The position numbers and the translations under genes are program-made. A stretch of DNA of 42,128 nucleotides from a bacterium (GTDB taxonomy: Bacteria > Bacteroidota > Bacteroidia > NS11-12g > UBA9320), in NCBI GenBank assembly GCA_018223105.1, contig JAAEYY010000015.1:1-42128 (forward strand), written 5' to 3'. Positions 33,453 to 41,858 of the stretch are shown one piece after another; within the stretch, counting starts at the first letter, position 1, and every line of letters begins with the position of its first letter. The notes beneath the pieces are model-generated. The model saw nothing but the letters and a program-made list of their open reading frames with translations, had not been told where the DNA came from and searched no databases.

Positions 33453-34491
33453 TGTCTAAAATCTTCTTTAAATAGTTTTCAATTAATACAGGTACCGGAT
33501 ATTGGTCTCGGAGCCTGATGAAATCTATTTCAAATATAGCGGAATTTAAAAGTTTTGGCCTAGTCTGCACATCAATTGTGTAAAAGTCTACATTCAGTTT
33601 ACGATGCGAGAGCACGTGAGTAGTGTGGTAGCTGTGGTTCAGCTCTATACCCTCTTCAAATTCCAATTGTTCGCTCAGCAAAGAAATAAGCTCGTTTATG
33701 CTGTTTTTCCCTTCTATCAAAGGGAATTGATACAGGTTCGTCCAAAATCCTGATTTGCGCTGCTCTATGAAGGTTTTATTTCCCATTCTGATAAAGAAAT
33801 AACTCATTTTAATTTCTTTACTTTTTGCTCCTTTTGATTTTACAGGGAAGTTGTAAACCTGATTATTCTGATATCCAAAACAGGATTCCATCACAGGGCA
33901 TTCTTGGCATTTGGCAGCTTTGGGTAGACAAACTTGAGATCCCAATTCCATAATAGCCTGGTTGAAAAGTGCGGGATTTTGGTAGTCGAACACAGCCTCA
34001 AGCGCATTGCTGAGTTTATCCTGACCTTTTTTTCTGTCGATAGGTTCAGAAATTCCGAAGTATCTGCTTATTACACGTTGTACATTTCCATCGATAACCG
34101 GGTTAGGTTCATTGAAGGCAAAGGACGAAACTGCTGCTGCTGTATAGGGACCAATACCCGTAATACCAAGGAGCTTGTTTTTGTCTTTTGGTAAAACTCC
34201 ATTGTATTTTGCTACAATTTCCTTCGCTGCCGTATGTAAATTTCTCGCCCTTGAATAATAACCCAATCCTTGCCAAAGTTTCAAGACTTCATCCTCCGAT
34301 GCAGAGGCTAAATCCTGAATGCTTGGAAAGGTTTCTGCAAATTTGTGATAGTATGGAAGTCCTTGATTTACACGAGTTTGCTGTAGAATGACCTCAGATA
34401 ACCATATGAGATAAGGGTCTTTAGTTCGCCTCCAGGGCAAATCGCGAAAATTCTCTAAGTACCAAGCTTCAACTTCTTGATTAAAAATCAT
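33442..34491 (-). CDS. mutY: A/G-specific adenine glycosylase MutY
   Basis: Removes adenine mispaired with 8-oxoguanine. 349 residues: LPWRRTKDPYLIWLSEVILQQTRV with catalytic E33, the helix-hairpin-helix LGITGIGPYTAAAV followed by D134 in NPVIDGNVQRV, and the [4Fe-4S] cysteines C188, C195, C198 and C204 (C-x6-C-x2-C-x5-C, canonical). The C-terminal NUDIX-like 8-oxoG recognition domain (FFIRMGNKTFIEQRK) is present. It heads the mutY-ssb-gldE-gldD run and is divergent from the HU gene. Confidence 0.96.
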   Translation of the reverse strand: MIFNQEVEAWYLENFRDLPWRRTKDPYLIWLSEVILQQTRVNQGLPYYHKFAETFPSIQDLASASEDEVLKLWQGLGYYSRARNLHTAAKEIVAKYNGVLPKDKNKLLGITGIGPYTAAAVSSFAFNEPNPVIDGNVQRVISRYFGISEPIDRKKGQDKLSNALEAVFDYQNPALFNQAIMELGSQVCLPKAAKCQECPVMESCFGYQNNQVYNFPVKSKGAKSKEIKMSYFFIRMGNKTFIEQRKSGFWTNLYQFPLIEGKNSINELISLLSEQLEFEEGIELNHSYHTTHVLSHRKLNVDFYTIDVQTRPKLLNSAIFEIDFIRLRDQYPVPVLIENYLKKILDNGK

Positions 34492-34548
34492 TTACGTTCT
34501 AAAATTCAAATAAAGTGCCTAATAAACTGAATTGTACTAAAAAAGATA

Positions 34549-34556
34549 TATTTTTG
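34549..34556 (+). promoter_or_regulatory. -7 promoter element for the HU gene
   Basis: TATTTTTG matching TAnnTTTG. The transcript would start near 34561 and have an A-rich 22-base leader with no Shine-Dalgarno sequence. The closest TTG (34532) is only 14 bases away. Confidence 0.5.
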
Positions 34557-34582
34557 CTCGAAGCAACCAAATCTTATTACAA

Positions 34583-34867
34583 ATGACTAAAGCAGAAGTA
34601 GTTAACGAAATTAGTGAACGCACAGGCGTGGAGCGTGCAGTTGTACAAGAAACTGTAGAAACTTTTTTTAAAGTTGTTAAAGGCGCTCTTGTTAAGCAGG
34701 AAAATGTTTATTTCAGAGGCTTTGGAAGTTTTGTCTTGCAGCGTAGAGCGCAAAAGGTGGCAAGAAATATTTCCAAGAATACTCAGATTACCATTCCTGC
34801 TCACAACATTCCTAAATTCAAGCCTTCAAAGTCGTTTGTTGCTAAAGTAAAAAACGCTACTAAGTAA
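34583..34867 (+). CDS. hup: HU-family DNA-binding protein
   Basis: A 94-residue nucleoid protein that bends DNA as a dimer. It shows the usual N-terminal helices (TKAEVVNEISERTGVERAVV), the FRGFGSFVLQRRAQK turn (GFGSF in most HU), the beta-arm and a basic end. The beta-arm carries NTQITIPAHNIPKFKPSKSF with the two Pro-containing turns. The gene is followed after 11 bases by the TPR-like gene, suggesting an operon that continues into rng. Confidence 0.95.
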   Translation: MTKAEVVNEISERTGVERAVVQETVETFFKVVKGALVKQENVYFRGFGSFVLQRRAQKVARNISKNTQITIPAHNIPKFKPSKSFVAKVKNATK

Positions 34868-34878
34868 TCTGCGGATAG

Positions 34879-35331
34879 TTGACAAAAAATACTCTTTTAC
34901 TTATCGCTGTATTTCTGGGAACTTTTTCTCTCGCATTCATCCTTACGAATAAAGGGTGTAATAAAGCGAGTATGGATAAGTCTGAAGCAATTGAATCTGC
35001 TGATAAAGGTCTGCATCAGGATCACGAAATTACAGAAGACAATTTGAGCGTAGATGCCAGAATTGATCAAGCCCTTGCTAATATAAAGGAGGGGAGGGAA
35101 ACCAACGATTTTAATCTAATGATGCAGAACGGAGTGTTCAAGTTGCGCGAGATCGAAGCGGAGGATTCTAATAACCTTAGAGCAATTTATCATCTCACTC
35201 TTTTATCAATGGAAAGTGGTCAATTTGAAAAGGCTAAAAATAGATCTAAAAAATTACTACTTTTGCAGCCCTCAAATGAAGAATATCAGAAATTACATGA
35301 TGAGATTCTTCAGAAACTGGGAGAAAAATAA
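34879..35331 (+). CDS. Membrane-anchored TPR-like protein
   Basis: A 150-residue protein with a TTG start, an N-terminal hydrophobic segment (LLLIAVFLGTFSLAFIL) and a short acidic spacer. The rest is helical with a TPR-like pattern: RIDQALANIKEGR, MMQNGVFKLREIEAEDSNNLRAIYHLTLLSMESGQFEKAKNRSKKLL. It lies between the HU gene and a small basic protein gene. Function unknown. The anchor suggests a position at the inner membrane with the repeats on the periplasmic side. Confidence 0.75.
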   Translation: MTKNTLLLIAVFLGTFSLAFILTNKGCNKASMDKSEAIESADKGLHQDHEITEDNLSVDARIDQALANIKEGRETNDFNLMMQNGVFKLREIEAEDSNNLRAIYHLTLLSMESGQFEKAKNRSKKLLLLQPSNEEYQKLHDEILQKLGEK

Positions 35332-35356
35332 AATTCAAATCATAAAATAGAAACTT

Positions 35357-35449
35357 ATGCCAAGCGGTAAAAAGAGAAAAAGACACAAGATCGCTACTCA
35401 CAAGCGTAAAAAACGTTTGAGAAAGAATAGACATAAAAAGAAAAAATAA
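35357..35449 (+). CDS. 30-residue highly basic protein, probable ribosome-associated
   Basis: A short frame, ATG 35357 to TAA 35447-35449. Of its 30 residues 12 are Lys, 6 Arg and 3 His, with no acidic residue. It begins MPSGKKRKRHK and ends NRHKKKK. That composition is typical of tiny rRNA-binding ribosomal proteins (bTHX, bS22/mS38-like), and the neighbours are an RNase G/E homologue and rlmH. I believe similar sequences are found beside rng in other Bacteroidota, but did not check this. An A-rich leader lies before the ATG. It is easy to miss because of its length. Confidence 0.7.
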   Translation: MPSGKKRKRHKIATHKRKKRLRKNRHKKKK

Positions 35450-35467
35450 TATTATCCTTTAAACGCA

Positions 35468-37027
35468 GTGCCATACGACTTAATAATAGACAGTGGCCCT
35501 GAATCAGATAGGATTGCGCTCTTAAAGGACAAGAAACTTGTAGAACTTCACCAAGAAAAACAAGATAGTAAGTTTTCAGTTGGTGAAATCTATCTTGGTA
35601 AAGTAAAAAAGATTATGCCCGGGCTGAATGCAGCCTTTGTAGATGTAGGGTATGATAAAGACGCTTTTTTACATTATCACGATTTAGGCCCGTACATACG
35701 GTCCTGGATAAAAATAGCTAAGGCATCCCTTGCCGGTGGTGTAAAATCTGGTGATCTCACCAATTTTAAACTGGAACCGGAAACCCTTAAAACGGGCAAA
35801 ATTGGTGATGTCTTAAAGAAAAATCAACAAATTCTTGTTCAAATAGCTAAAGAGCCTATCTCTTCTAAGGGGCCGCGCTTAACCACTGAGATATCTATTG
35901 CAGGGCGATACTTTATCTTGGTACCATTTAACGATACTGTCAACGTCTCGAAAAAGATCAGTACCGTTGAGGAACGAAAACGTTTAAAAACTTTAGCGAG
36001 CAGTTTGAAAACCCCTAAAATGGGGCTGATCTGTAGAACTGCAGCAGAACAAAAAGGAGGACAAGAACTTCATAAAGATATTCTCGAACTTCAAAATCGT
36101 TGGGAGACGATCTTCCAAACTCTCCCTAAAGCTAAGACACGAGATGTAATTCTAGGTGAACCTAAGCGGAGTTTTTCTATCATCAGAGACCTTTTGAGTC
36201 ATGATTTTAGCAATATTACCGTTAATAACAAGGACCTATTTGAAGATCTAAGAACCAGACTGGGCGAAATAAATAACAATCTTGTTAAGCGATTAAAGCT
36301 CTACAAGGGTCGAGAAGATATTTTCAGTCAGTTTGGAGTTGAAAAGCAAATCAAGGCATCGTTTGGAAAAACGGTCTCTTGCCCGGGAGGAGCTTACCTC
36401 ATTATTGAACATACCGAAGCGCTTCACTCTATTGATGTGAATTCGGGAAGCAAGCAAAATAGAGGTAAATCTCAGGAGGAAAATGCGCTTGCAACCAATG
36501 TGGATGCAGCTGAAGAAATAGCGCGTCAGTTGAGGTTGCGCGATATGGGTGGTATAGTGGTTATTGATTTTATCGACCTCAGAACTCCGGCGTATAAGCG
36601 TCAACTTACTGATACTCTGAAAAAGGCGATGAGCGAAGACAATGCCAAACATACTATTTTACCGATGAGTAAGTTTGGATTGGTGGAAATCACGCGCCAA
36701 AGAGTGAGACCTGAGATGAATATAACTACATCTGAGGTTTGTCCAACATGTAACGGAACGGGAACCGTTGCTTCTAGCTCTTTAATTGTTGATGAGATTG
36801 AAAATCATTTAGATTATCTCATTCTTACTGCTAAACACAAGAACATCACACTAATCTCAAATCCTTATATAATTGCTTATTTAAAGGATGGTATTCCTTC
36901 AATGAGGCAACGCTGGTTCTTGAGATATAAGGTTTGGGTTAAGTTGAGACAGGACACAAATTGCAGTATGCTCGAGTACCACTTCATGGACAGAAATACA
37001 GAATTGATTGATTTAGAGAAATCGTAA
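35468..37027 (+). CDS. rng: Rne/Rng-family endoribonuclease (RNase G)
   Basis: A single-strand endonuclease involved in rRNA 5'-end maturation and mRNA turnover. 519 residues with a GTG start (MPYDLIIDSGPESDRIALL). The S1 domain is in residues 36-130 (FSVGEIYLGKVKKIMPGLNAAFVDVGYDKDAFLH, shown in part), a 5'-sensor/RNase H-like region follows, then the catalytic acidic pair D323 (HSIDVNSGS) and D367 (VVIDFIDLR), and the zinc-link C425 and C428 (VCPTCNGTG). No long C-terminal scaffold is present, so it is RNase G-like rather than RNase E. Just before rlmH (2-base gap). Confidence 0.94.
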   Translation: MPYDLIIDSGPESDRIALLKDKKLVELHQEKQDSKFSVGEIYLGKVKKIMPGLNAAFVDVGYDKDAFLHYHDLGPYIRSWIKIAKASLAGGVKSGDLTNFKLEPETLKTGKIGDVLKKNQQILVQIAKEPISSKGPRLTTEISIAGRYFILVPFNDTVNVSKKISTVEERKRLKTLASSLKTPKMGLICRTAAEQKGGQELHKDILELQNRWETIFQTLPKAKTRDVILGEPKRSFSIIRDLLSHDFSNITVNNKDLFEDLRTRLGEINNNLVKRLKLYKGREDIFSQFGVEKQIKASFGKTVSCPGGAYLIIEHTEALHSIDVNSGSKQNRGKSQEENALATNVDAAEEIARQLRLRDMGGIVVIDFIDLRTPAYKRQLTDTLKKAMSEDNAKHTILPMSKFGLVEITRQRVRPEMNITTSEVCPTCNGTGTVASSSLIVDEIENHLDYLILTAKHKNITLISNPYIIAYLKDGIPSMRQRWFLRYKVWVKLRQDTNCSMLEYHFMDRNTELIDLEKS

Positions 37028-37029
37028 TT

Positions 37030-37494
37030 ATGGCGGTTCGACTTTTAGTGGTAGGTAAAACCCGGGAGTCTTATTTTAAGGCGAGTGAGCAAGAGTATTT
37101 AAAGAGAATAAAGAAGTATATCTCTTTTCAGTACATCGATTTACCGGCATCTAAAAGTGAAACTAAAGCAGAACTGTGTAAGGCTCAGGAAGCTGAGGCA
37201 ATATTAAAAAGAGTGAATACTCATGACTTTCTAGTACTACTAGACGAACATGGTAGTCCTTTTTCCAGTGTGGCCTTTTCCAAAGAATTAGAGAGCTGGA
37301 TGAACCATCAATCCAATATCGTCTTTCTTATTGGTGGTGCATTTGGAGTGTCTGAAGAGGTTAAGTCTAGAGCAGACATGCTATTTTCTATTTCAAAGAT
37401 GACATTCCCTCATCATCTGATCAGAACTCTTTTCCTGGAACAACTTTATCGCGCTCTCAGTATAATGAGAGGGGAGAAGTATCATAATGAATAA
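37030..37494 (+). CDS. rlmH: 23S rRNA pseudouridine-1915 N3-methyltransferase RlmH
   Basis: Methylates Psi1915 in helix 69 of 23S rRNA, using SAM. 154 residues (family about 155). SPOUT-family features: an opening RLLVVGKTRESYFKASEQEYLKRI, the DFLVLLDEHGSPFSS strand, the knot FLIGGAFGVSEEVKSRADMLFSISKMTFPH and the end RALSIMRGEKYHNE. The order rng-rlmH groups two rRNA maturation functions. It is convergent with the LamG cargo gene. Confidence 0.95.
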   Translation: MAVRLLVVGKTRESYFKASEQEYLKRIKKYISFQYIDLPASKSETKAELCKAQEAEAILKRVNTHDFLVLLDEHGSPFSSVAFSKELESWMNHQSNIVFLIGGAFGVSEEVKSRADMLFSISKMTFPHHLIRTLFLEQLYRALSIMRGEKYHNE

Positions 37495-37515
37495 TGTACC
37501 CCTCCCCTGAAATAT

Positions 37516-38481
37516 TTAGTTAAGAATTACTTTTTTAGTTGCTCTAATTCTATTTTTAGGATCAATAAGCTCAATGTTATACAGTCCTTTAGACTTAATC
37601 AGACCCAAATTGATTTGCGAATTGAATGAAGTCATTGGAGCAGAGTAAACTACTTGTCCCATAGCATTGTAAATATTAACCGTGAAATCTGCAAAGTTGT
37701 AGTCTCTGGAGATCGAAATATTTACGAAATCTGTTGCAGGATTGGGATATGCTGACCATGTAATAGTTTCAAAATCTTCTAAAGATGAGGTAAGATTAGC
37801 ATTGTAAATCTCTTTTACTTGAAATGAATCTAATGCAAAGTCGTAGACTCTGAAATCATCAATTACTCCAAAGAAATTGTTGTCTTTCCCTCCACCAACT
37901 CTTAAATCTTTGGTATTGCTACTGAATGTCTCAGCTATGTTTCCAGAAAGGATGAGTTGGTCATCTAAGTACATCGACATAATACCACTAGACTCAGAAC
38001 TTGTACAAGTGATGAGGTGCCATGCAGAATCATAATCTACATTATTTAGGACAAGCCTGTTATCGCTGATGCTTCCAAACTCGAAATAGTGATATGATAT
38101 ACCACTGCTTTTGTAGAAATAACTAACAGCAAACCTGTTAGACTCATCATTAGGCATTAACATACACATATTCATTGATCGAGTAACGTAGGCTTTAGCC
38201 CAAAAGGTAACAGTGAATTCATCTCTTGGCATATTATCGCCAAACGATTCTGCAGTTAGATAATCAGAGCTGCCATCGAGACTTACAGCTTTAGCTGTTC
38301 GGCCAAATCTATCTGTGGTCCAGCTGTGGCCGTTACTAGTTACGGTGTGGTTTGAAGTCGCGTCATCTATAGCGCTATCCAGAGGTAGATGCAATACGAG
38401 TGCGGTGTCAAATTGAAAACTTTGTGCGGATAATCCTAAATTTGAAATTAAAAATAGAAGTAAGTAAACTGATTTTTTCAT
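37516..38481 (-). CDS. LamG-domain secreted protein with T9SS sorting domain
   Basis: A 321-residue protein with signal peptide (VYLLLFLISNLGLSAQ). Residues about 25-225 form a concanavalin/LamG-like jellyroll: LVLHLPLDSAIDDATSNH, KAVSLDGSSDYLTAESF, EFTVTFWAKAYV, HLITCTSSESSGIMSMYLDDQLI, DDFRVYDFALDSFQVKEI. The end is a type A sorting domain (YPNPATDFVNISI, KGLYNIEL, KKVILN). LamG modules in this phylum bind carbohydrates. It is probably a T9SS-exported surface or released adhesin. No catalytic residues are apparent. Confidence 0.88.
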   Translation of the reverse strand: MKKSVYLLLFLISNLGLSAQSFQFDTALVLHLPLDSAIDDATSNHTVTSNGHSWTTDRFGRTAKAVSLDGSSDYLTAESFGDNMPRDEFTVTFWAKAYVTRSMNMCMLMPNDESNRFAVSYFYKSSGISYHYFEFGSISDNRLVLNNVDYDSAWHLITCTSSESSGIMSMYLDDQLILSGNIAETFSSNTKDLRVGGGKDNNFFGVIDDFRVYDFALDSFQVKEIYNANLTSSLEDFETITWSAYPNPATDFVNISISRDYNFADFTVNIYNAMGQVVYSAPMTSFNSQINLGLIKSKGLYNIELIDPKNRIRATKKVILN

Positions 38482-38669
38482 AATTTATTTTTCATAAAGG
38501 TTCTTTCAAAAGTAAAAAAAAATCCTCCAAATAAAGCTATTTCCTGATAGTCAAGATTTTGGAGAAGTAATATGGTTCTTTACTTTTATTTATTAGGTTC
38601 AAAGAGGTGAACTAGATGTCCTAAGGGAATGTGGTCTGCACTATTGTTGTAAATTCGCTACATATTAAA
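38482..38669. other. Divergent gap with a long-loop inverted repeat
   Basis: 188 bases between the LamG cargo and the ASST-like gene. It holds CTCCAAA at 38525-38531 pairing with TTTGGAG at 38558-38564 (26-base loop). A degenerate -7-like TAAATTCG lies just before the ASST-like start codon. No gene is seen. Confidence 0.3.
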
Positions 38670-39956
38670 ATGAAAGCTAAGACCTTAATTAATACAGTAA
38701 GAATTTGCTGTTTGTTAATTATTACATTCTGTGCCGGAGTTTATTTATCCTATAAATTTCCGGAGTCGTGGTGGGTACATTCCATTGAAAAAACTCCATT
38801 TGTTGTAAAGCAAAAACTTAAAGGTGAACATCCCCTGTTTTACGATAATACACATGCTGGTAACATGGTGAAAGATCTTTTAAAAGACAATTATCTCTTG
38901 TCTTTTTCGTATTACAGAAATGATAGTTTTCATGCAGAATTAATCAAAGTGCCGGAGGATAGCATACTTAAAGCTCTTAGTATTTCTCAATACGAACTTT
39001 TCCAACACTTATACGATACAGCATTTAATGCTGCAGACGATGCTCCTGTTATCATCAAAGATCAATTTGATATAAGGAAAACTCGTGCGATGGCCTTTCG
39101 ATTTGTTGGAGATAGAGTATATTTTCATTTGATGCACGGCCCTTTATTATGTTATAGTCTTGATGGTGATTTGATTTGGAAAAATGAGGACTATATTTAT
39201 CATCACAGCATCGAGTTCGATGGGAATGGTGATATATGGTCTTGTGGTTTGAATCGCGAAACAGACTCTTTAAACAATCTGCAGTACCTTTTGGTAAAGA
39301 TAAATCCTGAATCCGGTGAAACTCTTTATTCACAATCTGTAAGTTTCATACTTAGAAATACGATATATAATCGAGTTGCCCATTCAAATATTGTTAAAAC
39401 AGGAGATATCTACCATTTAAATGATATTCAACCGGCTTTAACTGAAAGCGATTATTGGGACAGTACAGATCTGCTTGTTTCTTTAAGAAATCCAAACCTT
39501 GTTATGCTTTATGATCCGATTACTGATAACATTAAATGGATGTGCGATACCCTGGGGGTTCAGCAACACGATATAGACTTTGTTGATGATGAAAGGATAT
39601 CTATTTTCTCTAATAACTACAGTCATAATTATAAGAAATGGGTAAAGCCGCATAACTCCGTTAAAGTGTTTAGTTTTCGAGATAGCTCTTCCACGAATGT
39701 GAAAGATAAAATACTAGCTGAGTATGAAGTGAAAACAAGAGCTCAAGGGCAATCTCAACTACTTCCAAATAATACATTGTTTGTAGAAGAAACAAACCCC
39801 GGTATTGCTTACATTATCGAAGGCGAGAATGTAAGAATGTATTATAAAAGACGACCGGATCGTCCGGAGGAATTATCAATGCTTGGCTGGTGTAATCTGA
39901 AATTGTTACCTTCGAACCATGACGATTCTGTATCTAGGACCGGGGATAGCCACTAG
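38670..39956 (+). CDS. Arylsulfotransferase (ASST)-like protein
   Basis: 428 residues from the ATG at 38670; the open frame upstream to 38631 has no better start. One N-terminal membrane anchor (CLLIITFCAGVYLSYKF) with the rest outside the cytoplasm. The body is a beta-propeller-like domain with arylsulfotransferase signatures: YHHSIEFDGNGDIWSCG, YHLNDIQPAL, DLLVSLRNPNLVMLYD, GVQQHDIDFVDDERISIFSNN and the late GQSQLLPNNTLFVEE. Such enzymes move a sulfate group between phenolic compounds via a histidine. Which His is the nucleophile cannot be fixed here. A 50-residue membrane protein gene starts within its last codons. Confidence 0.82.
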   Translation: MKAKTLINTVRICCLLIITFCAGVYLSYKFPESWWVHSIEKTPFVVKQKLKGEHPLFYDNTHAGNMVKDLLKDNYLLSFSYYRNDSFHAELIKVPEDSILKALSISQYELFQHLYDTAFNAADDAPVIIKDQFDIRKTRAMAFRFVGDRVYFHLMHGPLLCYSLDGDLIWKNEDYIYHHSIEFDGNGDIWSCGLNRETDSLNNLQYLLVKINPESGETLYSQSVSFILRNTIYNRVAHSNIVKTGDIYHLNDIQPALTESDYWDSTDLLVSLRNPNLVMLYDPITDNIKWMCDTLGVQQHDIDFVDDERISIFSNNYSHNYKKWVKPHNSVKVFSFRDSSSTNVKDKILAEYEVKTRAQGQSQLLPNNTLFVEETNPGIAYIIEGENVRMYYKRRPDRPEELSMLGWCNLKLLPSNHDDSVSRTGDSH

Positions 39957-40071
39957 TACCATATTAGTTGCCATTGGAATTATTGCGGTAATCCTTGTGT
40001 TTCTCTTCACATTCTTTTATTACCCGATCAAACGATTTATTAAAAAACTGAAAAACTCAGACAATGAGTAG
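39919..40071 (+). CDS. 50-residue membrane protein in the sulfotransferase cassette
   Basis: Short frame from ATG 39919 to TAG 40069-40071, overlapping the previous gene by 38 bases in another frame. It starts MTILYLGPGIATS, has one transmembrane helix (TILVAIGIIAVILVFLFTFFY) and ends in a positively charged tail with YPIKRFIKKLKNS. The LGPG start and YPIKR tail look like a recurring small-protein theme next to sulfotransferases and polysaccharide genes, but I do not know a named family. Three bases separate it from the sulfotransferase gene. Role probably as a membrane partner of one of the two enzymes. Confidence 0.78.
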   Translation: MTILYLGPGIATSTILVAIGIIAVILVFLFTFFYYPIKRFIKKLKNSDNE

Positions 40072-40074
40072 ACT

Positions 40075-41499
40075 ATGGAAATTTTTGTGCTGATAGGGAT
40101 TTATCTTTTCAGCGTTTTTGTCGGGTTTTGGGGAACTATACTTTTTCTGAAATTACCGATAATTCATACATCAGAGCAATTCCTCATTCAAATGGGAAAA
40201 TTCGTCTATATCCCCACCTTACCCGGATTAGATGATGAACAAAAGCAGAAATTATTAAATACTCAGTTTCTCCGTGTATTTAAAGGCTTGGTCTATCTGA
40301 TTATTAATTTAGTCATTTTTTTGCTCTTAGCCTTATTGCCCATTTTGCTCCTTTCTTACCTATTCTTGGGAGATTGGCTGTCTATAGGGGTGTGGTTTAC
40401 AGACTGGATCTTTGTTTTAGGAACTTTTATTGGTATTTGGCCCGGAGTGCTGCTTCATAAGAGACTAAAGAAAAATGAGAAGGTGAATGTTGAAGATTAC
40501 TCTGCTTTTGCTCAGTTTTTACACTATTTTTTTCTGGGTAATTCATTCATAGCTAAAGCTCAATTCATAATTTGGAAAAAGATAAAATCACGAGAATCTA
40601 AAAATACTTCAAATCAAGCAGTATATGTTTCAGGATTAGCCCGTGCAGGAACTACTGCTATGATGAAGAAACTGGGCGAGTCAGACCTGTTTAACAGTAT
40701 TCGCTACCAAGACCTTCCTCTGCTGTTTTATCCGGGAATGAATGATTCTTTAAATACCAAGAATGAAGAAAAAGAAAGGTTTCATCAAGATGGAGTTACG
40801 CATAGTTTGAGTAGTTATGAAGCGTTGGAAGAGCCATTTTGGAGGGTGTATTGTCCAGCTTATATTAATGATACTTATCTCGAGAATCATGCAATAACAG
40901 ACTCTATTTATAAAAAGTATTCTGCCTTCAGAAATGCATATTCAAAAGGTAGAATTTATCTATCAAAGAATAATAACCATGTTCTCCGAATGAATGACTT
41001 AATGAAACTTGATCAAAAGCATGGAGTGAACCATAAGGTGATTTTAATGTTTAGATACCCTTCATCTCAAGCAAGTTCGCTTTTGAAACAACATCAATTT
41101 TTGATTAAGGAACAAGAGTCAAATCCTTTTGTAAAAGACTACATGGACATGCTGGTACATTTTGAATTCGGCCTTAGCAGAAAACAAAGTATTTTCAATG
41201 ATTCAGAACTTATGCCTAATAAAGATTGGGATCAGACGGAGACATGGGTAGAGTACTGGCACTATTATTATTCCAATCTATTGGAACTCTTTCGAGATAA
41301 TTCTAGGGTTTGTTTTGTTTGTTACGAAAGGTTTTGTACCAACCCAGAGGAATCATTTGAGGCAATATCTAGATTTTTAGAGAAAGATCTTGATGTTGAA
41401 ACTAAACCATATCTTGCCTCTAGGAGCAAAGAAGATGTGCAGGTGAATTACAAAGCTTTAGAACTGTATAATGATCTATGTTCCATCGCTATAAACTAA
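40075..41499 (+). CDS. Membrane-anchored PAPS-type sulfotransferase
   Basis: A 474-residue protein. The first 130 residues hold about three to four membrane segments (EIFVLIGIYLFSVFVGFWG, LIINLVIFLLLALLPILLLSYL, WIFVLGTFIGIWPGVLL). The C-terminal domain shows the 5'-phosphosulfate loop SGLARAGTTAMMKKL (starting at S186) and the 3'-phosphate site MFRYPSSQASSLLKQ (R327, S330), typical of PAPS-dependent sulfotransferases. The substrate is unknown; a glycan or lipid at the membrane is plausible. It completes a three-gene cassette with the ASST-like and the 50-residue membrane protein. Confidence 0.85.
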   Translation: MEIFVLIGIYLFSVFVGFWGTILFLKLPIIHTSEQFLIQMGKFVYIPTLPGLDDEQKQKLLNTQFLRVFKGLVYLIINLVIFLLLALLPILLLSYLFLGDWLSIGVWFTDWIFVLGTFIGIWPGVLLHKRLKKNEKVNVEDYSAFAQFLHYFFLGNSFIAKAQFIIWKKIKSRESKNTSNQAVYVSGLARAGTTAMMKKLGESDLFNSIRYQDLPLLFYPGMNDSLNTKNEEKERFHQDGVTHSLSSYEALEEPFWRVYCPAYINDTYLENHAITDSIYKKYSAFRNAYSKGRIYLSKNNNHVLRMNDLMKLDQKHGVNHKVILMFRYPSSQASSLLKQHQFLIKEQESNPFVKDYMDMLVHFEFGLSRKQSIFNDSELMPNKDWDQTETWVEYWHYYYSNLLELFRDNSRVCFVCYERFCTNPEESFEAISRFLEKDLDVETKPYLASRSKEDVQVNYKALELYNDLCSIAIN

Positions 41500-41549
41500 A
41501 TTTATTATGCAATGTGACAAGCCTGTATAAACTACGCTATAACAATTAC

Positions 41550-41579
41550 TTTGTTTTTTTCCAAACTTTGATATGTTTG
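41550..41579 (+). promoter_or_regulatory. Promoter of the small basic protein gene
   Basis: TTTG at 41550-41553, an 18-base spacer, and TATGTTTG at 41572-41579, the best match in the window to the Bacteroidota -33/-7 consensus. The ATG at 41601 follows about 17 bases after the predicted start. Confidence 0.6.
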
Positions 41580-41600
41580 CAACGTTTTCAGTACTAATAA

Positions 41601-41855
41601 ATGGGTAGGAAAAAGAAAGAAAAGCCGGAAGATAAGAAAAAAATGGGTAGACCACCCACTAAACCAGTAACCAAGCGCAAGGCTTATTATGTTACGGTTA
41701 AAGTGGTGAACTCCATGAATTCGACCAGTACAGATGTGCTGATCTCCAAAGACTCTGTTGCTGAAATTAAGCAACTCATTGCTCGTTCTCCGCAAAAAGT
41801 TGAAGTTCTGGGATACTGGAACGGGAAAGAGTACGAGCCCATCGATCTAGACTAA
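41601..41855 (+). CDS. Small basic AT-hook-like protein
   Basis: An 84-residue protein. The first 30 residues are rich in Lys and contain KKKMGRPPTKPVTKRK, with a GRP core like an AT-hook. The rest (YYVTVKVVNSMNSTSTDVLISKDSVAEIKQLIARS and onward, shown in part) is a small alpha/beta domain with acidic end PIDLD. A minor-groove DNA-binding role is possible. It stands alone behind a strong promoter and is 3 bases before the MFS gene start. Confidence 0.75.
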   Translation: MGRKKKEKPEDKKKMGRPPTKPVTKRKAYYVTVKVVNSMNSTSTDVLISKDSVAEIKQLIARSPQKVEVLGYWNGKEYEPIDLD

Positions 41856-41858
41856 GCT

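Noticed and set aside
36293..36652. 119-codon minus-strand frame
   Set aside because: Lies wholly inside rng opposite its catalytic region; a shadow frame.
38525..38564. CTCCAAA/TTTGGAG inverted repeat with 26-base loop
   Set aside because: No T-run and a long loop, so not a terminator; could be an operator but nothing supports that beyond the symmetry.
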